Part shown: piece after piece, positions 44,251 through 51,026 of the stretch
Layout: every line of letters starts with the position of its first letter
How positions within the stretch are numbered: position 1 is the stretch's first letter
Source of the DNA: Bacteroidota bacterium
GTDB lineage: Bacteria > Bacteroidota > Bacteroidia > Flavobacteriales > Flavobacteriaceae
Direction: 5' to 3'
Assembly (NCBI GenBank): GCA_023386585.1
Contig: JAEWJM010000021.1
Location: 1 to 64,000 of the forward strand
Length of the DNA: 64,000 bases
Translations under genes and position numbers: made by a program
Notes under the pieces: model-generated
What the model saw: the letters and a program-made list of their open reading frames with translations, nothing else
What the model was told of the DNA's origin: nothing
Databases searched by the model: none

Positions 44251-44748
44251 TTAAGGAAGTGATTTTGAGGCTAATACCTTAAACAGTTCCCATTCGCGGA
44301 GTTTTTGCGAAAAAGAGGTTCCTGCATTTGCGCCGCTCGGTGACGGAACCCGGTAGTATTCCACCGTACTGAGTCTTTCATTGTATTTATCGTAATACGA
44401 TTCGGCAGCTTTGCTCGTAAAGACTACATAACTGATATTCGGATACTTGGCAAAGACTGCACTGAAGTCATTCGGAATTTCGTTTTTGATATTGCTGTCG
44501 AGGCTTCCCACCCGCTCGCAATGCGACAATACATCCCACAACGCCATCCGGGTTTTGACCAGGAACTTTTTTCTCGCGTCATAATCTTCTGAAAAGCGTT
44601 CATCGAACACGGCAAACATAAGTTTCCAGAAATGGTTTCCGCGATTACCATAGTATTGTTGCAATTGCAGTGACTTCTCGCCCGGCATGGAACCAAGAAT
44701 AAGTATTCGGCTTTCGCGATTGATCAGGGGTGAAAGTGCGGGCTTCAT
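44251..44748 (-). CDS. DNA-deoxyinosine glycosylase / UDG-superfamily protein
   Basis: A 165-residue protein of the uracil-DNA glycosylase superfamily, most like the hypoxanthine (family 6) group. Signature segments: ILILGSMPGEKSL at the catalytic loop, QYYGNRGNHFWKLM, and MALWDVLSHCERVGSLD. It should remove deaminated bases (hypoxanthine or mismatched uracil) from DNA. A TAACTTTA element with TTG 17 bases upstream may be its promoter. It is divergent from the ferritin-like gene at 44895. Confidence 0.88.
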   Translation of the reverse strand: MKPALSPLINRESRILILGSMPGEKSLQLQQYYGNRGNHFWKLMFAVFDERFSEDYDARKKFLVKTRMALWDVLSHCERVGSLDSNIKNEIPNDFSAVFAKYPNISYVVFTSKAAESYYDKYNERLSTVEYYRVPSPSGANAGTSFSQKLREWELFKVLASKSLP

Positions 44749-44894
44749 ATTTTAAAGTTACATAACAAAAACAGCTTCAACTAACTGCATGATAACTATA
44801 TAATATTTGGGTTGAATTCTATAAATATTTTGTGACCGCTATATTGAAATTTGTAAAGAAGACAATCAATAAATACGAATCAAAAAAAGATACT

Positions 44895-45497
44895 ATGAAA
44901 TCCACAGCGACGACAACAAAAAAAACCACAGCAAGAAAAACAACAGCATCGCCTTCAACCGCTAAAAAAACCGGAAAGACCAGAGCTAAGTCGACTGCCG
45001 CTGAAGGACTGCAGGATTTGTTCGAAGATATGCTGAAAGACATTTACTGGGCAGAAAAAGCACTGACCAAAGCGCTGCCGAAAATGGCGAAGAACGCGAC
45101 TTCACCAAATCTTATCTCAACCATTGAAGATCATTTGAAAGTTACTGAAGGTCAGGTGAGCCGCCTTGAGCAGGTTTTTGAAATGATTGGCAAAAAAGCA
45201 CAGGCTAAGAAATGTGATGCAATGGAAGGACTGATCAAAGAAGGAGAGAGCATTGTTCAGGAAACCGAAGTCGGCCCTGTTCGTGACGCGGGAATCATTG
45301 CCGCATCGCAAAAAATAGAGCATTATGAAATTGCTTCTTACGGAACGCTTAGGGCATTTGCAAAAACGTTGGGTGAAGATGAAGTTGTGTCCCTGCTTGA
45401 CCAAACACTCAACGAAGAAAAAGAAGCCGATACTCTTTTGACGGAAGCAGCTTATAACACCATTAATTTCGACGCTGCCGAAGAAGACCAAGAATAA
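44895..45497 (+). CDS. DUF892 (YciF-like) ferritin-like protein with a lysine-rich N-terminal tail
   Basis: A 200-residue protein. Residues 1 to about 36 are a Lys/Thr/Ala-rich basic tail (KSTATTTKKTTARKTT and on). The remainder is a four-helix DUF892/YciF domain: LQDLFEDMLKDIYWAEKALT, HLKVTEGQVSRLEQVFEMIG, AASQKIEHYEIASYGTLRAF, and LNEEKEADTLLTEAA, with ferritin-like Glu and His positions. YciF-type proteins are stress-induced and may bind metal. The basic tail is unusual and looks like a nucleic-acid-binding extension, as in some Dps proteins (inference). The start is ATG 44895; a GTG 21 codons upstream is open too. Expected to start a stress-related gene block. Confidence 0.88.
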   Translation: MKSTATTTKKTTARKTTASPSTAKKTGKTRAKSTAAEGLQDLFEDMLKDIYWAEKALTKALPKMAKNATSPNLISTIEDHLKVTEGQVSRLEQVFEMIGKKAQAKKCDAMEGLIKEGESIVQETEVGPVRDAGIIAASQKIEHYEIASYGTLRAFAKTLGEDEVVSLLDQTLNEEKEADTLLTEAAYNTINFDAAEEDQE

Positions 45498-45525
45498 AAA
45501 TACTTAACCGATAAATACAATTGTT

Positions 45526-45858
45526 ATGGGCGAATTGAAATATGATTTTACGAGGCCGGAAGTTCTCTTCGGGCATACAGACCTGTTGGATACGGATCTT
45601 GAAAAGCACGAGTTCGACCTGAATTTCGCAAAGGTCGAAGAATACAGTTCGATTTTTGAGCCGGAACCTGTTTACCATTCATTGATGAACTTTCCCGAAG
45701 AAGAGGAAGAGGCTCTATACGCCCAGGAAGCCACCGACAACGTTGATGACGAAGACGAGGCGTCGGTCGAAGGCGAGGCTGACGACGAAGATGACTTTTT
45801 CAGAAACCGCGATTCGTATCGAGATACGGACCAGGACAATGTATATTATCTGATTTAA
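45526..45858 (+). CDS. Acidic hypothetical protein
   Basis: A 110-residue, strongly acidic protein. The first half has aromatic and charged residues (YDFTRPEVLFGHTDLLDTD); the second half is nearly all Asp and Glu (VDDEDEASVEGEADDEDDFF). No signal peptide or membrane helix. No family recognised. It starts 28 bases after the ferritin-like gene, likely in the same transcript, and a terminator follows. Confidence 0.7.
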   Translation: MGELKYDFTRPEVLFGHTDLLDTDLEKHEFDLNFAKVEEYSSIFEPEPVYHSLMNFPEEEEEALYAQEATDNVDDEDEASVEGEADDEDDFFRNRDSYRDTDQDNVYYLI

Positions 45859-45862
45859 CAAG

Positions 45863-45883
45863 TGGGGCGGAAGCCCCATTTTC
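45863..45883 (+). terminator. Intrinsic terminator
   Basis: TGGGGC-GGAA-GCCCCA followed by TTTTCTTT, five bases after the stop of the acidic protein gene. Confidence 0.8.
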
Positions 45884-46023
45884 TTTGCCATTTTTTTTCG
45901 ATAATGGGCTGACTGTGGGAATGCTATAAAAATTGTAAAGGATTCTGTAAGTCAAATCCAAATCAAAAAAGGCAACTTTGAGAAAGCACTAGCGGCATTC
46001 TCTAAACTTTAAAAGCACTACAA

Positions 46024-46419
46024 ATGGAAAACAACAACAGCGGATTTTCGGGTCAAGGCTACCAGGGAAACCATAACGACAGCAATGACAGAATGGGACG
46101 CCACAGCAGCGACCATAACCAAAGCGGCTCCAATCAGGATTCTGCGAAATTCAGTCAGGACAACGACGACTTTGCCGGCGATGATCCGAATATGGACAAC
46201 GAGCGCAACATGAGCACCGGCGGATTCACCGGATCTGATACTTCGTCAACAATGGATGACTCTACCGGTGCAAGTTTTTCCGACACTTCCGACAGCGAGG
46301 AAGACGACAGCTGGCAAGCATCAGGAAGCTCAGAAAATTACGGGACTACCCACCGCATGAGTGGAATTGACCAAATGGGTACCGATGAGGACATTGAGGA
46401 CTGGAACACGGATTTATAA
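46024..46419 (+). CDS. Hydrophilic, probably disordered hypothetical protein
   Basis: A 131-residue protein rich in Asn, Ser, Asp, Gly and Gln (NNSGFSGQGYQGNHNDSNDR; DSEEDDSWQASGSSENYG). It has no hydrophobic core and is likely unfolded. Hydrophilic, disordered proteins in such stress-gene blocks can be hydration or desiccation protectants, but no motif of a known family is present. ATG start with an A-rich upstream stretch. Confidence 0.65.
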   Translation: MENNNSGFSGQGYQGNHNDSNDRMGRHSSDHNQSGSNQDSAKFSQDNDDFAGDDPNMDNERNMSTGGFTGSDTSSTMDDSTGASFSDTSDSEEDDSWQASGSSENYGTTHRMSGIDQMGTDEDIEDWNTDL

Positions 46420-46446
46420 ATCTGAACTTTAATAAAACCAAATAAT

Positions 46447-46716
46447 ATGAAAGCAAAAAAGAAGAACATCATCGTAGGAATCGCCGCGGGCGCAGCATTA
46501 TTGTCGGTTGCCTTGTTACTCGCAAAAAGGCGTGGGTTTAGCCTGAGCTCAATGTATTCGTCGGCTGAGGACCTGGTAGACAATATGAAGGGCCGAATCA
46601 GCGGGACAAATTCATCGTCCGACTCCGAATCAGACCATGGCGGAAACCGGCTCGCAAACAAGGCTCGACACAAGGCCGAACACCACCTTGCAATGAGCAA
46701 GAATGGTCACCACTAG
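46447..46716 (+). CDS. Small single-pass membrane protein
   Basis: An 89-residue protein. A basic start (MKAKKKN), one transmembrane helix (about residues 8-26, IIVGIAAGAALLSVALLLA), then a hydrophilic cytoplasmic tail rich in Ser and His (SDSESDHGGNRLANKARHK). Resembles YtxH-type membrane-anchored stress proteins in layout, but no clear family match. It follows the disordered protein by 27 bases. Confidence 0.7.
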   Translation: MKAKKKNIIVGIAAGAALLSVALLLAKRRGFSLSSMYSSAEDLVDNMKGRISGTNSSSDSESDHGGNRLANKARHKAEHHLAMSKNGHH

Positions 46717-46880
46717 TGGAATTTTGTAAGAATAACCCAAAGTGTTGTAACGGCAAATTTGCTGTGGTAAGGCATCTTTGTATTATAGATTAAGCCGCCT
46801 CAAATCGGGAAATTGCTATGAAAAAGATTTTTGCGAACTTAGTCCAATAAAACAAATATTAATTTAAAAATCAAAACATT

Positions 46881-47189
46881 ATGGAAACTGGTAAAGTAAT
46901 TTTAGGCACATTGGCAGGAATCGCTATCGGTGCGGCTTTAGGCGTATTGCTCGCGCCTGACAAAGGATCTGAAACACGTCGCAAAATTTCACAAAAAGGA
47001 TCTGATCTTACAGGCGGGCTGAAAGACAAGTACAGCGGACTGAAAGACAAATACAACGACCTGGTGGACAACGTGACCAGCAAACTTGAATCATTTACTG
47101 ACGGTGAGTCGGGCGGAAATTCAGGTGCACAAGGCAAAACTGCCGGAGCCGGAGCAGGCGCCGGAGCTGGAAGCAATATGGGTCGATAA
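46881..47189 (+). CDS. YtxH-domain protein
   Basis: A 102-residue protein with the YtxH signature: a glycine-rich N-terminal helix VILGTLAGIAIGAALGVLLA followed by PDKGSETRRKISQKG and a helical tail repeating LKDKY. The C-terminal end is Gly/Ala-rich. YtxH proteins are small membrane-associated general-stress proteins of unclear mechanism. It precedes the holin-like gene by 18 bases. Confidence 0.88.
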   Translation: METGKVILGTLAGIAIGAALGVLLAPDKGSETRRKISQKGSDLTGGLKDKYSGLKDKYNDLVDNVTSKLESFTDGESGGNSGAQGKTAGAGAGAGAGSNMGR

Positions 47190-47207
47190 TAAACAACAAT
47201 CGGTAAT

Positions 47208-47549
47208 ATGGAAGAGAAATCGTTTACGGCTAAAATGTATGAGCAGGCCGAAGATTATGCGAGAACTACAATTGAGCTCTACAAGCTTAAGGCTACCAAG
47301 ACATTCGCTGAAATCTTTGCCTCTGTTTCTACAGGAATAATCCTGGCGGTAATTTTCTCTCTCATATTGCTTTTTGGAAGTATTGGCCTGGCGCTTTATT
47401 TGGGCGAGGTCATGGGCAAATGGCATTACGGCTTTTTCGCCGTCATGGGATTGTACGCAATCGTTGCGGTTGTAATTTACATCTATCGCGTGAAGTGCTT
47501 TACAGAGCGACTGACCGAGTACATTATCAAGAAGATTTTTAAGGATTAG
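47208..47549 (+). CDS. Phage-holin-III-like membrane protein (Actinobacteria holin X type)
   Basis: A 113-residue protein with two adjacent transmembrane helices (about residues 42-66 and 76-94, VSTGIILAVIFSLILLFGSI and YGFFAVMGLYAIVAVVIYIY) after an amphipathic N-terminal part. Despite the family name, the context is a host stress cluster, not a prophage; no lysin or phage gene is near. Function unknown. The next gene begins one base after its stop. Confidence 0.82.
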   Translation: MEEKSFTAKMYEQAEDYARTTIELYKLKATKTFAEIFASVSTGIILAVIFSLILLFGSIGLALYLGEVMGKWHYGFFAVMGLYAIVAVVIYIYRVKCFTERLTEYIIKKIFKD

Positions 47550-47550
47550 A

Positions 47551-47982
47551 ATGGATAAAGTAACTGATTTAGCAAGCCTGAATGCCCGGATTTCTTTCCT
47601 TGAGCAGAAGCGCGATTACGACAAAGAAGTAATTGTTACGACGTTCCACGAATTTTTGGAAAGCCTGAAACCGGCAAACATGCTTCGCCATCTGATTACC
47701 TCGGTGCGCGACTCGCATGAGATGAAAACCGACATTATGCACGGGCTTGTGGGCCTGGGAACAGGATTCCTAACCAACAAGTTGTTGCTCAGCTCGTTCC
47801 ACGGGCCGATAAAAAGAATCCTTGCGACTGTCGTACAAGCGGGAATAACCAATGCCGCTGTGAAATATCCGGAACAGATCAAGGAGAAAAGCATTTCGGT
47901 GCTGACCAGGATCCTCCAGGCGATGAAATTCAAAACCGATACCGATCAAGGCGAACAAACTCGCGCAACATCCGGTCTTTAA
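47551..47982 (+). CDS. Conserved-looking hypothetical protein downstream of the holin-like gene
   Basis: A 143-residue protein without a signal peptide. The N-terminal half is helical (SLNARISFLEQKRDYDKEVI). A central glycine-containing stretch (HGLVGLGTGFLTNKLLLSSF) may associate with membrane. I do not recognise a family. It is the third member of the YtxH/holin/unknown trio, which are spaced so closely that they are surely co-transcribed; such trios recur in Bacteroidota by my recollection. Confidence 0.75.
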   Translation: MDKVTDLASLNARISFLEQKRDYDKEVIVTTFHEFLESLKPANMLRHLITSVRDSHEMKTDIMHGLVGLGTGFLTNKLLLSSFHGPIKRILATVVQAGITNAAVKYPEQIKEKSISVLTRILQAMKFKTDTDQGEQTRATSGL

Positions 47983-47994
47983 TAGTATAGGAAT

Positions 47995-48025
47995 TCCGGG
48001 AGGAAGTATATCTTCCCGGATTTTT
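47995..48025 (+). terminator. Intrinsic terminator
   Basis: TCCGGGA(GG)AAG and CTTCCCGGA pair with a two-base bulge, followed by TTTTT. Confidence 0.75.
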
Positions 48026-48083
48026 ATTTCTGAAAAAGAAGTTCTTCAAAAAACGTCCGCACGGACAACAAACACAACTGACT

Positions 48084-49238
48084 ATGCTTGCAATGAACTA
48101 TCGTGGCCCGTACCGGGTGCGCGCCGACCGCAACATGCCTTATCCAGAAATTCTTCATCCAAGTGATGCCATTGTCCGCGTAACCCGGTCATGCATCTGC
48201 GGATCGGATCTTCACCTGTATCATGGCTTGGTGCCCGATACGCGTGTTGGAATGACTTTCGGCCACGAATTTACCGGAGTTGTCGAAGAAATTGGCCCCG
48301 ATGTCAAGAATCTAAAAGTAGGCGACCGAGTGATGGTGCCTTTCAATATATCTTGTGGAAAGTGTAATTTCTGTAAACAGGGCCTTTTTGGCAACTGCCA
48401 CGAATCAAATTCACAAGCTACGGCCGTAGGCGGAATTTACGGCTATTCGCATACAGCTGGCGGTTATCATGGAGGACAGGCAGAATATGTGCGCGTTCCC
48501 TACGCAGATGTCGGGCCAACCGTTATTCCGGAAGGAATGGATCTTGACGATGCCGTTTTGCTAACCGACGTAGTCCCAACAGGCTACCAGGCGGCCGAAA
48601 TGGGCGGAATTCAAAAAGGAGATACAGTCGTTATTTTTGGCGCCGGCCCAATCGGGATAATGGCGGCAAAATGTTCCTGGCTTTTTGGCGCAGGGCGCGT
48701 AATCGTAATTGATGAACTCGACTACCGGCTGGAATTCGTGAAGAATTATGCACAGTGTGAAGTCTACAATTTCCGTGAAATGGACGACCCTGTAGTATTC
48801 TTAAAAAAGGCTACGGATTGGTATGGCGCCGATGTGTGCATCGATGCAGTAGGATGCGAGGCGAGTGGCAGCAGCATCCAGACGCTTGTTGGCAAAAAAG
48901 TTCCGCTTACCGGTGGATCGGCGACCGCATTGCACTGGGCAATAAACTCAGTGAAGAAAGGCGGCATCGTTTCAATTGTCGGAGTATACGGGCCGCTTGA
49001 TACGTTGATCCCGATCGGAAATGTTGTAAACAAAGGACTGACACTTCGGGCAAACCAAGCGTCGGTCAAACGGCTTCATCCGCGGCTTATCGACCATGTC
49101 ATGTCGGGAAGGCTCAATCCGAAAGAAATCATCACGCACCGGATTCCATTGGAAGAAGTTGCGGAAGGCTATCACATTTTCTCAGCGAAATTGGACAATT
49201 GCATCAAACCGGTTCTGATACCATCTGGCGCAGCATAA
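48084..49238 (+). CDS. Zinc-dependent alcohol dehydrogenase (formaldehyde-dehydrogenase-like branch)
   Basis: A 384-residue medium-chain dehydrogenase. Catalytic zinc ligands lie in CICGSDLHLYHG and GHEFTGVVEEIG. The structural zinc is bound by the four-Cys lobe in ISCGKCNFCKQGLFGNC. The Rossmann motif is VIFGAGPIGIMAA. The insertion after the first zinc lobe and the overall layout resemble glutathione-independent formaldehyde dehydrogenases and threonine-dehydrogenase-like enzymes; the substrate is open. Oxidises an alcohol or aldehyde with NAD(P). Its neighbour begins 12 bases after the stop. Confidence 0.9.
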   Translation: MLAMNYRGPYRVRADRNMPYPEILHPSDAIVRVTRSCICGSDLHLYHGLVPDTRVGMTFGHEFTGVVEEIGPDVKNLKVGDRVMVPFNISCGKCNFCKQGLFGNCHESNSQATAVGGIYGYSHTAGGYHGGQAEYVRVPYADVGPTVIPEGMDLDDAVLLTDVVPTGYQAAEMGGIQKGDTVVIFGAGPIGIMAAKCSWLFGAGRVIVIDELDYRLEFVKNYAQCEVYNFREMDDPVVFLKKATDWYGADVCIDAVGCEASGSSIQTLVGKKVPLTGGSATALHWAINSVKKGGIVSIVGVYGPLDTLIPIGNVVNKGLTLRANQASVKRLHPRLIDHVMSGRLNPKEIITHRIPLEEVAEGYHIFSAKLDNCIKPVLIPSGAA

Positions 49239-49249
49239 AAAAAACCGAC

Positions 49250-49765
49250 ATGGAAGATATTTCAGAAAAATACAAACATATTCCCGGCTGGGGATACGAC
49301 GCTGATCCGCGAAACAATCCGACGTATCCGATGAAAAACTACACCGGTGCCGACCACGACCGACTCGATTATGAGCGCGAGCCGCAACAGCCTGTCGACA
49401 TTGAAGTTTTGAAATCGATCGAACGCCCGGAACTAAGCCGCGTGTTTGGAACTTCGGTGCCGCCGTCCGGCCTTAGCGGAATGCTCCGCAGATTTGCATT
49501 TCGTTTCAGTGAATCGACATACCTGAGATGGTTTCCATTGGTGGTCGCCGACAGGATCAATGTCGTGGAAGGTTATCTCGACGATTTCGCACATGGAACG
49601 CTGCCAAATCCGATAGCTGAACGCGGACTCCAGGCCGAGTGGAAATACAACAGGCGCACCGTCATCAGAAATGTAATTATTGGAGCAGCGGTGACTGCAG
49701 CGGTAGTTTACATGATCAAAAAAGAAAAAGAAAAAAGGCGGATACTTCCGGCATGGTCGGAATAG
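49250..49765 (+). CDS. Hypothetical protein with a C-terminal membrane helix
   Basis: A 171-residue protein. The N-terminal part is hydrophilic with a proline/tyrosine pattern (GWGYDADPRNNPTYPMKNYT). Near the end is one transmembrane helix (about residues 140-157, VIRNVIIGAAVTAAVVYMI) with a basic KKEKEKRR tail. No known family is recognised. It begins 12 bases after the dehydrogenase and is probably co-transcribed with it. Start: ATG 49250; a longer frame would overlap the dehydrogenase. Confidence 0.72.
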   Translation: MEDISEKYKHIPGWGYDADPRNNPTYPMKNYTGADHDRLDYEREPQQPVDIEVLKSIERPELSRVFGTSVPPSGLSGMLRRFAFRFSESTYLRWFPLVVADRINVVEGYLDDFAHGTLPNPIAERGLQAEWKYNRRTVIRNVIIGAAVTAAVVYMIKKEKEKRRILPAWSE

Positions 49766-49816
49766 ATCGCAACCGCATTATTAGTTTCTAATAATTTTTG
49801 TTTTGTTCTTAGGTGG

Positions 49817-49850
49817 AAAACGGCTCTTCGGAAAGAAGAGCCGTTTTTTT
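49817..49850 (+). terminator. Intrinsic terminator of the dehydrogenase operon
   Basis: AAAACGGCTCTT and AAGAGCCGTTTT pair around a six-base loop, followed by T. Confidence 0.88.
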
Positions 49851-49963
49851 ATGAGTTAAATTTTATTTAAATCAGCCGAATGGGGTGTAAGGCAGCTAGT
49901 TATGGATGTGATGGCGTCGGGCAAAAAAATGAAGACCTTGCTTACCTTTTCGAAAAATAATCT

Positions 49964-49971
49964 TATATTTA
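49964..49971 (+). promoter_or_regulatory. Candidate -7 element of the AraC-type regulator gene
   Basis: TATATTTA, one base off TAnnTTTG, with TTG 23 bases upstream (49938-49940). ATG lies 25 bases downstream. Confidence 0.4.
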
Positions 49972-49995
49972 GGTTCTCAAAAACCACCTCGATTT

Positions 49996-50553
49996 ATGAA
50001 GTTCTACATCAAGTTTGATGGAATTGCAGCTTGTAAAATGATTGTCCGGGAACATCTCGACACATTGGGCATCAAATATGAAATGCTCAGCCTCGGAGAA
50101 ATCATAATCAATAACAAGATTTCTGATGAGGATTTTGAAAAATTGCAGAAAGATCTCGGCCGTTACAGCATCGAGATTGTCAGCAACCCTAAAAACCAGC
50201 TTATTCAGCGAATAAAAGATACAATCGTAGAGCTGGTGCACGAACCCGATATGCCGCTTACAACGATCTCGGTATATTTAGCCGAAAAACTGAATCTTAG
50301 CTACGGCTACATTTCGAACGTCTTTTCAGAATACACCTACAGTTCGATCGAAAACTATTTTATCATCCAAAAAATCGAACGCGCCAAAAAACTTATTATC
50401 GAGGAAGAACTTACGCTCACCGAAATTTCATATAAGCTAAATTACAGCAGCGTTGCGCACCTTTCGGGACAGTTCAAAAAAACCACCGGGCTGACTCCGT
50501 CAATGTTTAAGAGAATTATCGAAAGAAGGCGGCTTTCCGCAAAAAACCATTAA
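49996..50553 (+). CDS. AraC-family regulator with a short N-terminal domain
   Basis: A 185-residue protein. The C-terminal 100 residues are an AraC DNA-binding domain: two helix-turn-helices (LTTISVYLAEKLNLSYGYIS and LTEISYKLNYSSVAHLSGQF) ending KKTTGLTPSMFKR. The N-terminal 80 residues are a small domain (FYIKFDGIAACKMIVREHLD, then LGEIIINNKIS) that is not the sugar-binding cupin; relatives of this kind occur in Bacteroidota beside two-component genes. It is followed after 8 bases by a receiver protein and then by a kinase. It may control the stress block upstream, which lies on the same strand (inference). Confidence 0.88.
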   Translation: MKFYIKFDGIAACKMIVREHLDTLGIKYEMLSLGEIIINNKISDEDFEKLQKDLGRYSIEIVSNPKNQLIQRIKDTIVELVHEPDMPLTTISVYLAEKLNLSYGYISNVFSEYTYSSIENYFIIQKIERAKKLIIEEELTLTEISYKLNYSSVAHLSGQFKKTTGLTPSMFKRIIERRRLSAKNH

Positions 50554-50561
50554 TATAAGTT

Positions 50562-51017
50562 ATGAACATTAATAACGACACCCCTTTCCACATCCTGATG
50601 GCGGATGATGATGCAGATGACAGGCAGTTTTTTGCCGATGCGGTTAGTGAGCTGAAAATGGAAAACAAGCTTACCTTCTGCATGGATGGCAAAGAACTTA
50701 TGGATTATCTTGAAAATCCGGAAAACGAGATGCCGCATATTCTTTTTCTTGACCTTAACATGCCGGGCAAAACGGGTATCGATTGCTTGCGCGAAATACG
50801 CTCCAACCCAAAATACCAGGATCTTTCGGTCGCGATCTATTCCACATCATCCTCTGAAAAAGACATCGAGGATTCCTTTATCGGCGGGGCAAATATCTAC
50901 ATCAAAAAACCCAACGACTTTGCAAAGCTTAAAAAAGCAATCAAAGACGTGATCAACATGAACTGGCAATTTCACACTTCAGGATTAAATATGGAGACCT
51001 TCCTTTTTAGTGTCTAA
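50562..51017 (+). CDS. Single-domain response regulator (receiver)
   Basis: A 151-residue CheY-like receiver without an output domain. Acidic pocket MADDDADD, phospho-acceptor Asp64 in FLDLNMPG, Thr/Ser in IYSTSSSEKD, and Lys in YIKKPNDF. It probably receives phosphate from the kinase encoded 9 bases downstream. With no DNA-binding domain, it must act by protein contact. Confidence 0.93.
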   Translation: MNINNDTPFHILMADDDADDRQFFADAVSELKMENKLTFCMDGKELMDYLENPENEMPHILFLDLNMPGKTGIDCLREIRSNPKYQDLSVAIYSTSSSEKDIEDSFIGGANIYIKKPNDFAKLKKAIKDVINMNWQFHTSGLNMETFLFSV

Positions 51018-51026
51018 GGCCATGTC

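Noticed and set aside
46817..46849. A 10-codon open frame (MKKIFANLVQ)
   Set aside because: Too short to support, without clear ribosome-binding or conservation evidence.
47208..47549. Prophage, because of a holin-like protein
   Set aside because: No lysin, capsid, terminase or integrase gene nearby; this holin family is common in stress-gene blocks of non-phage origin.
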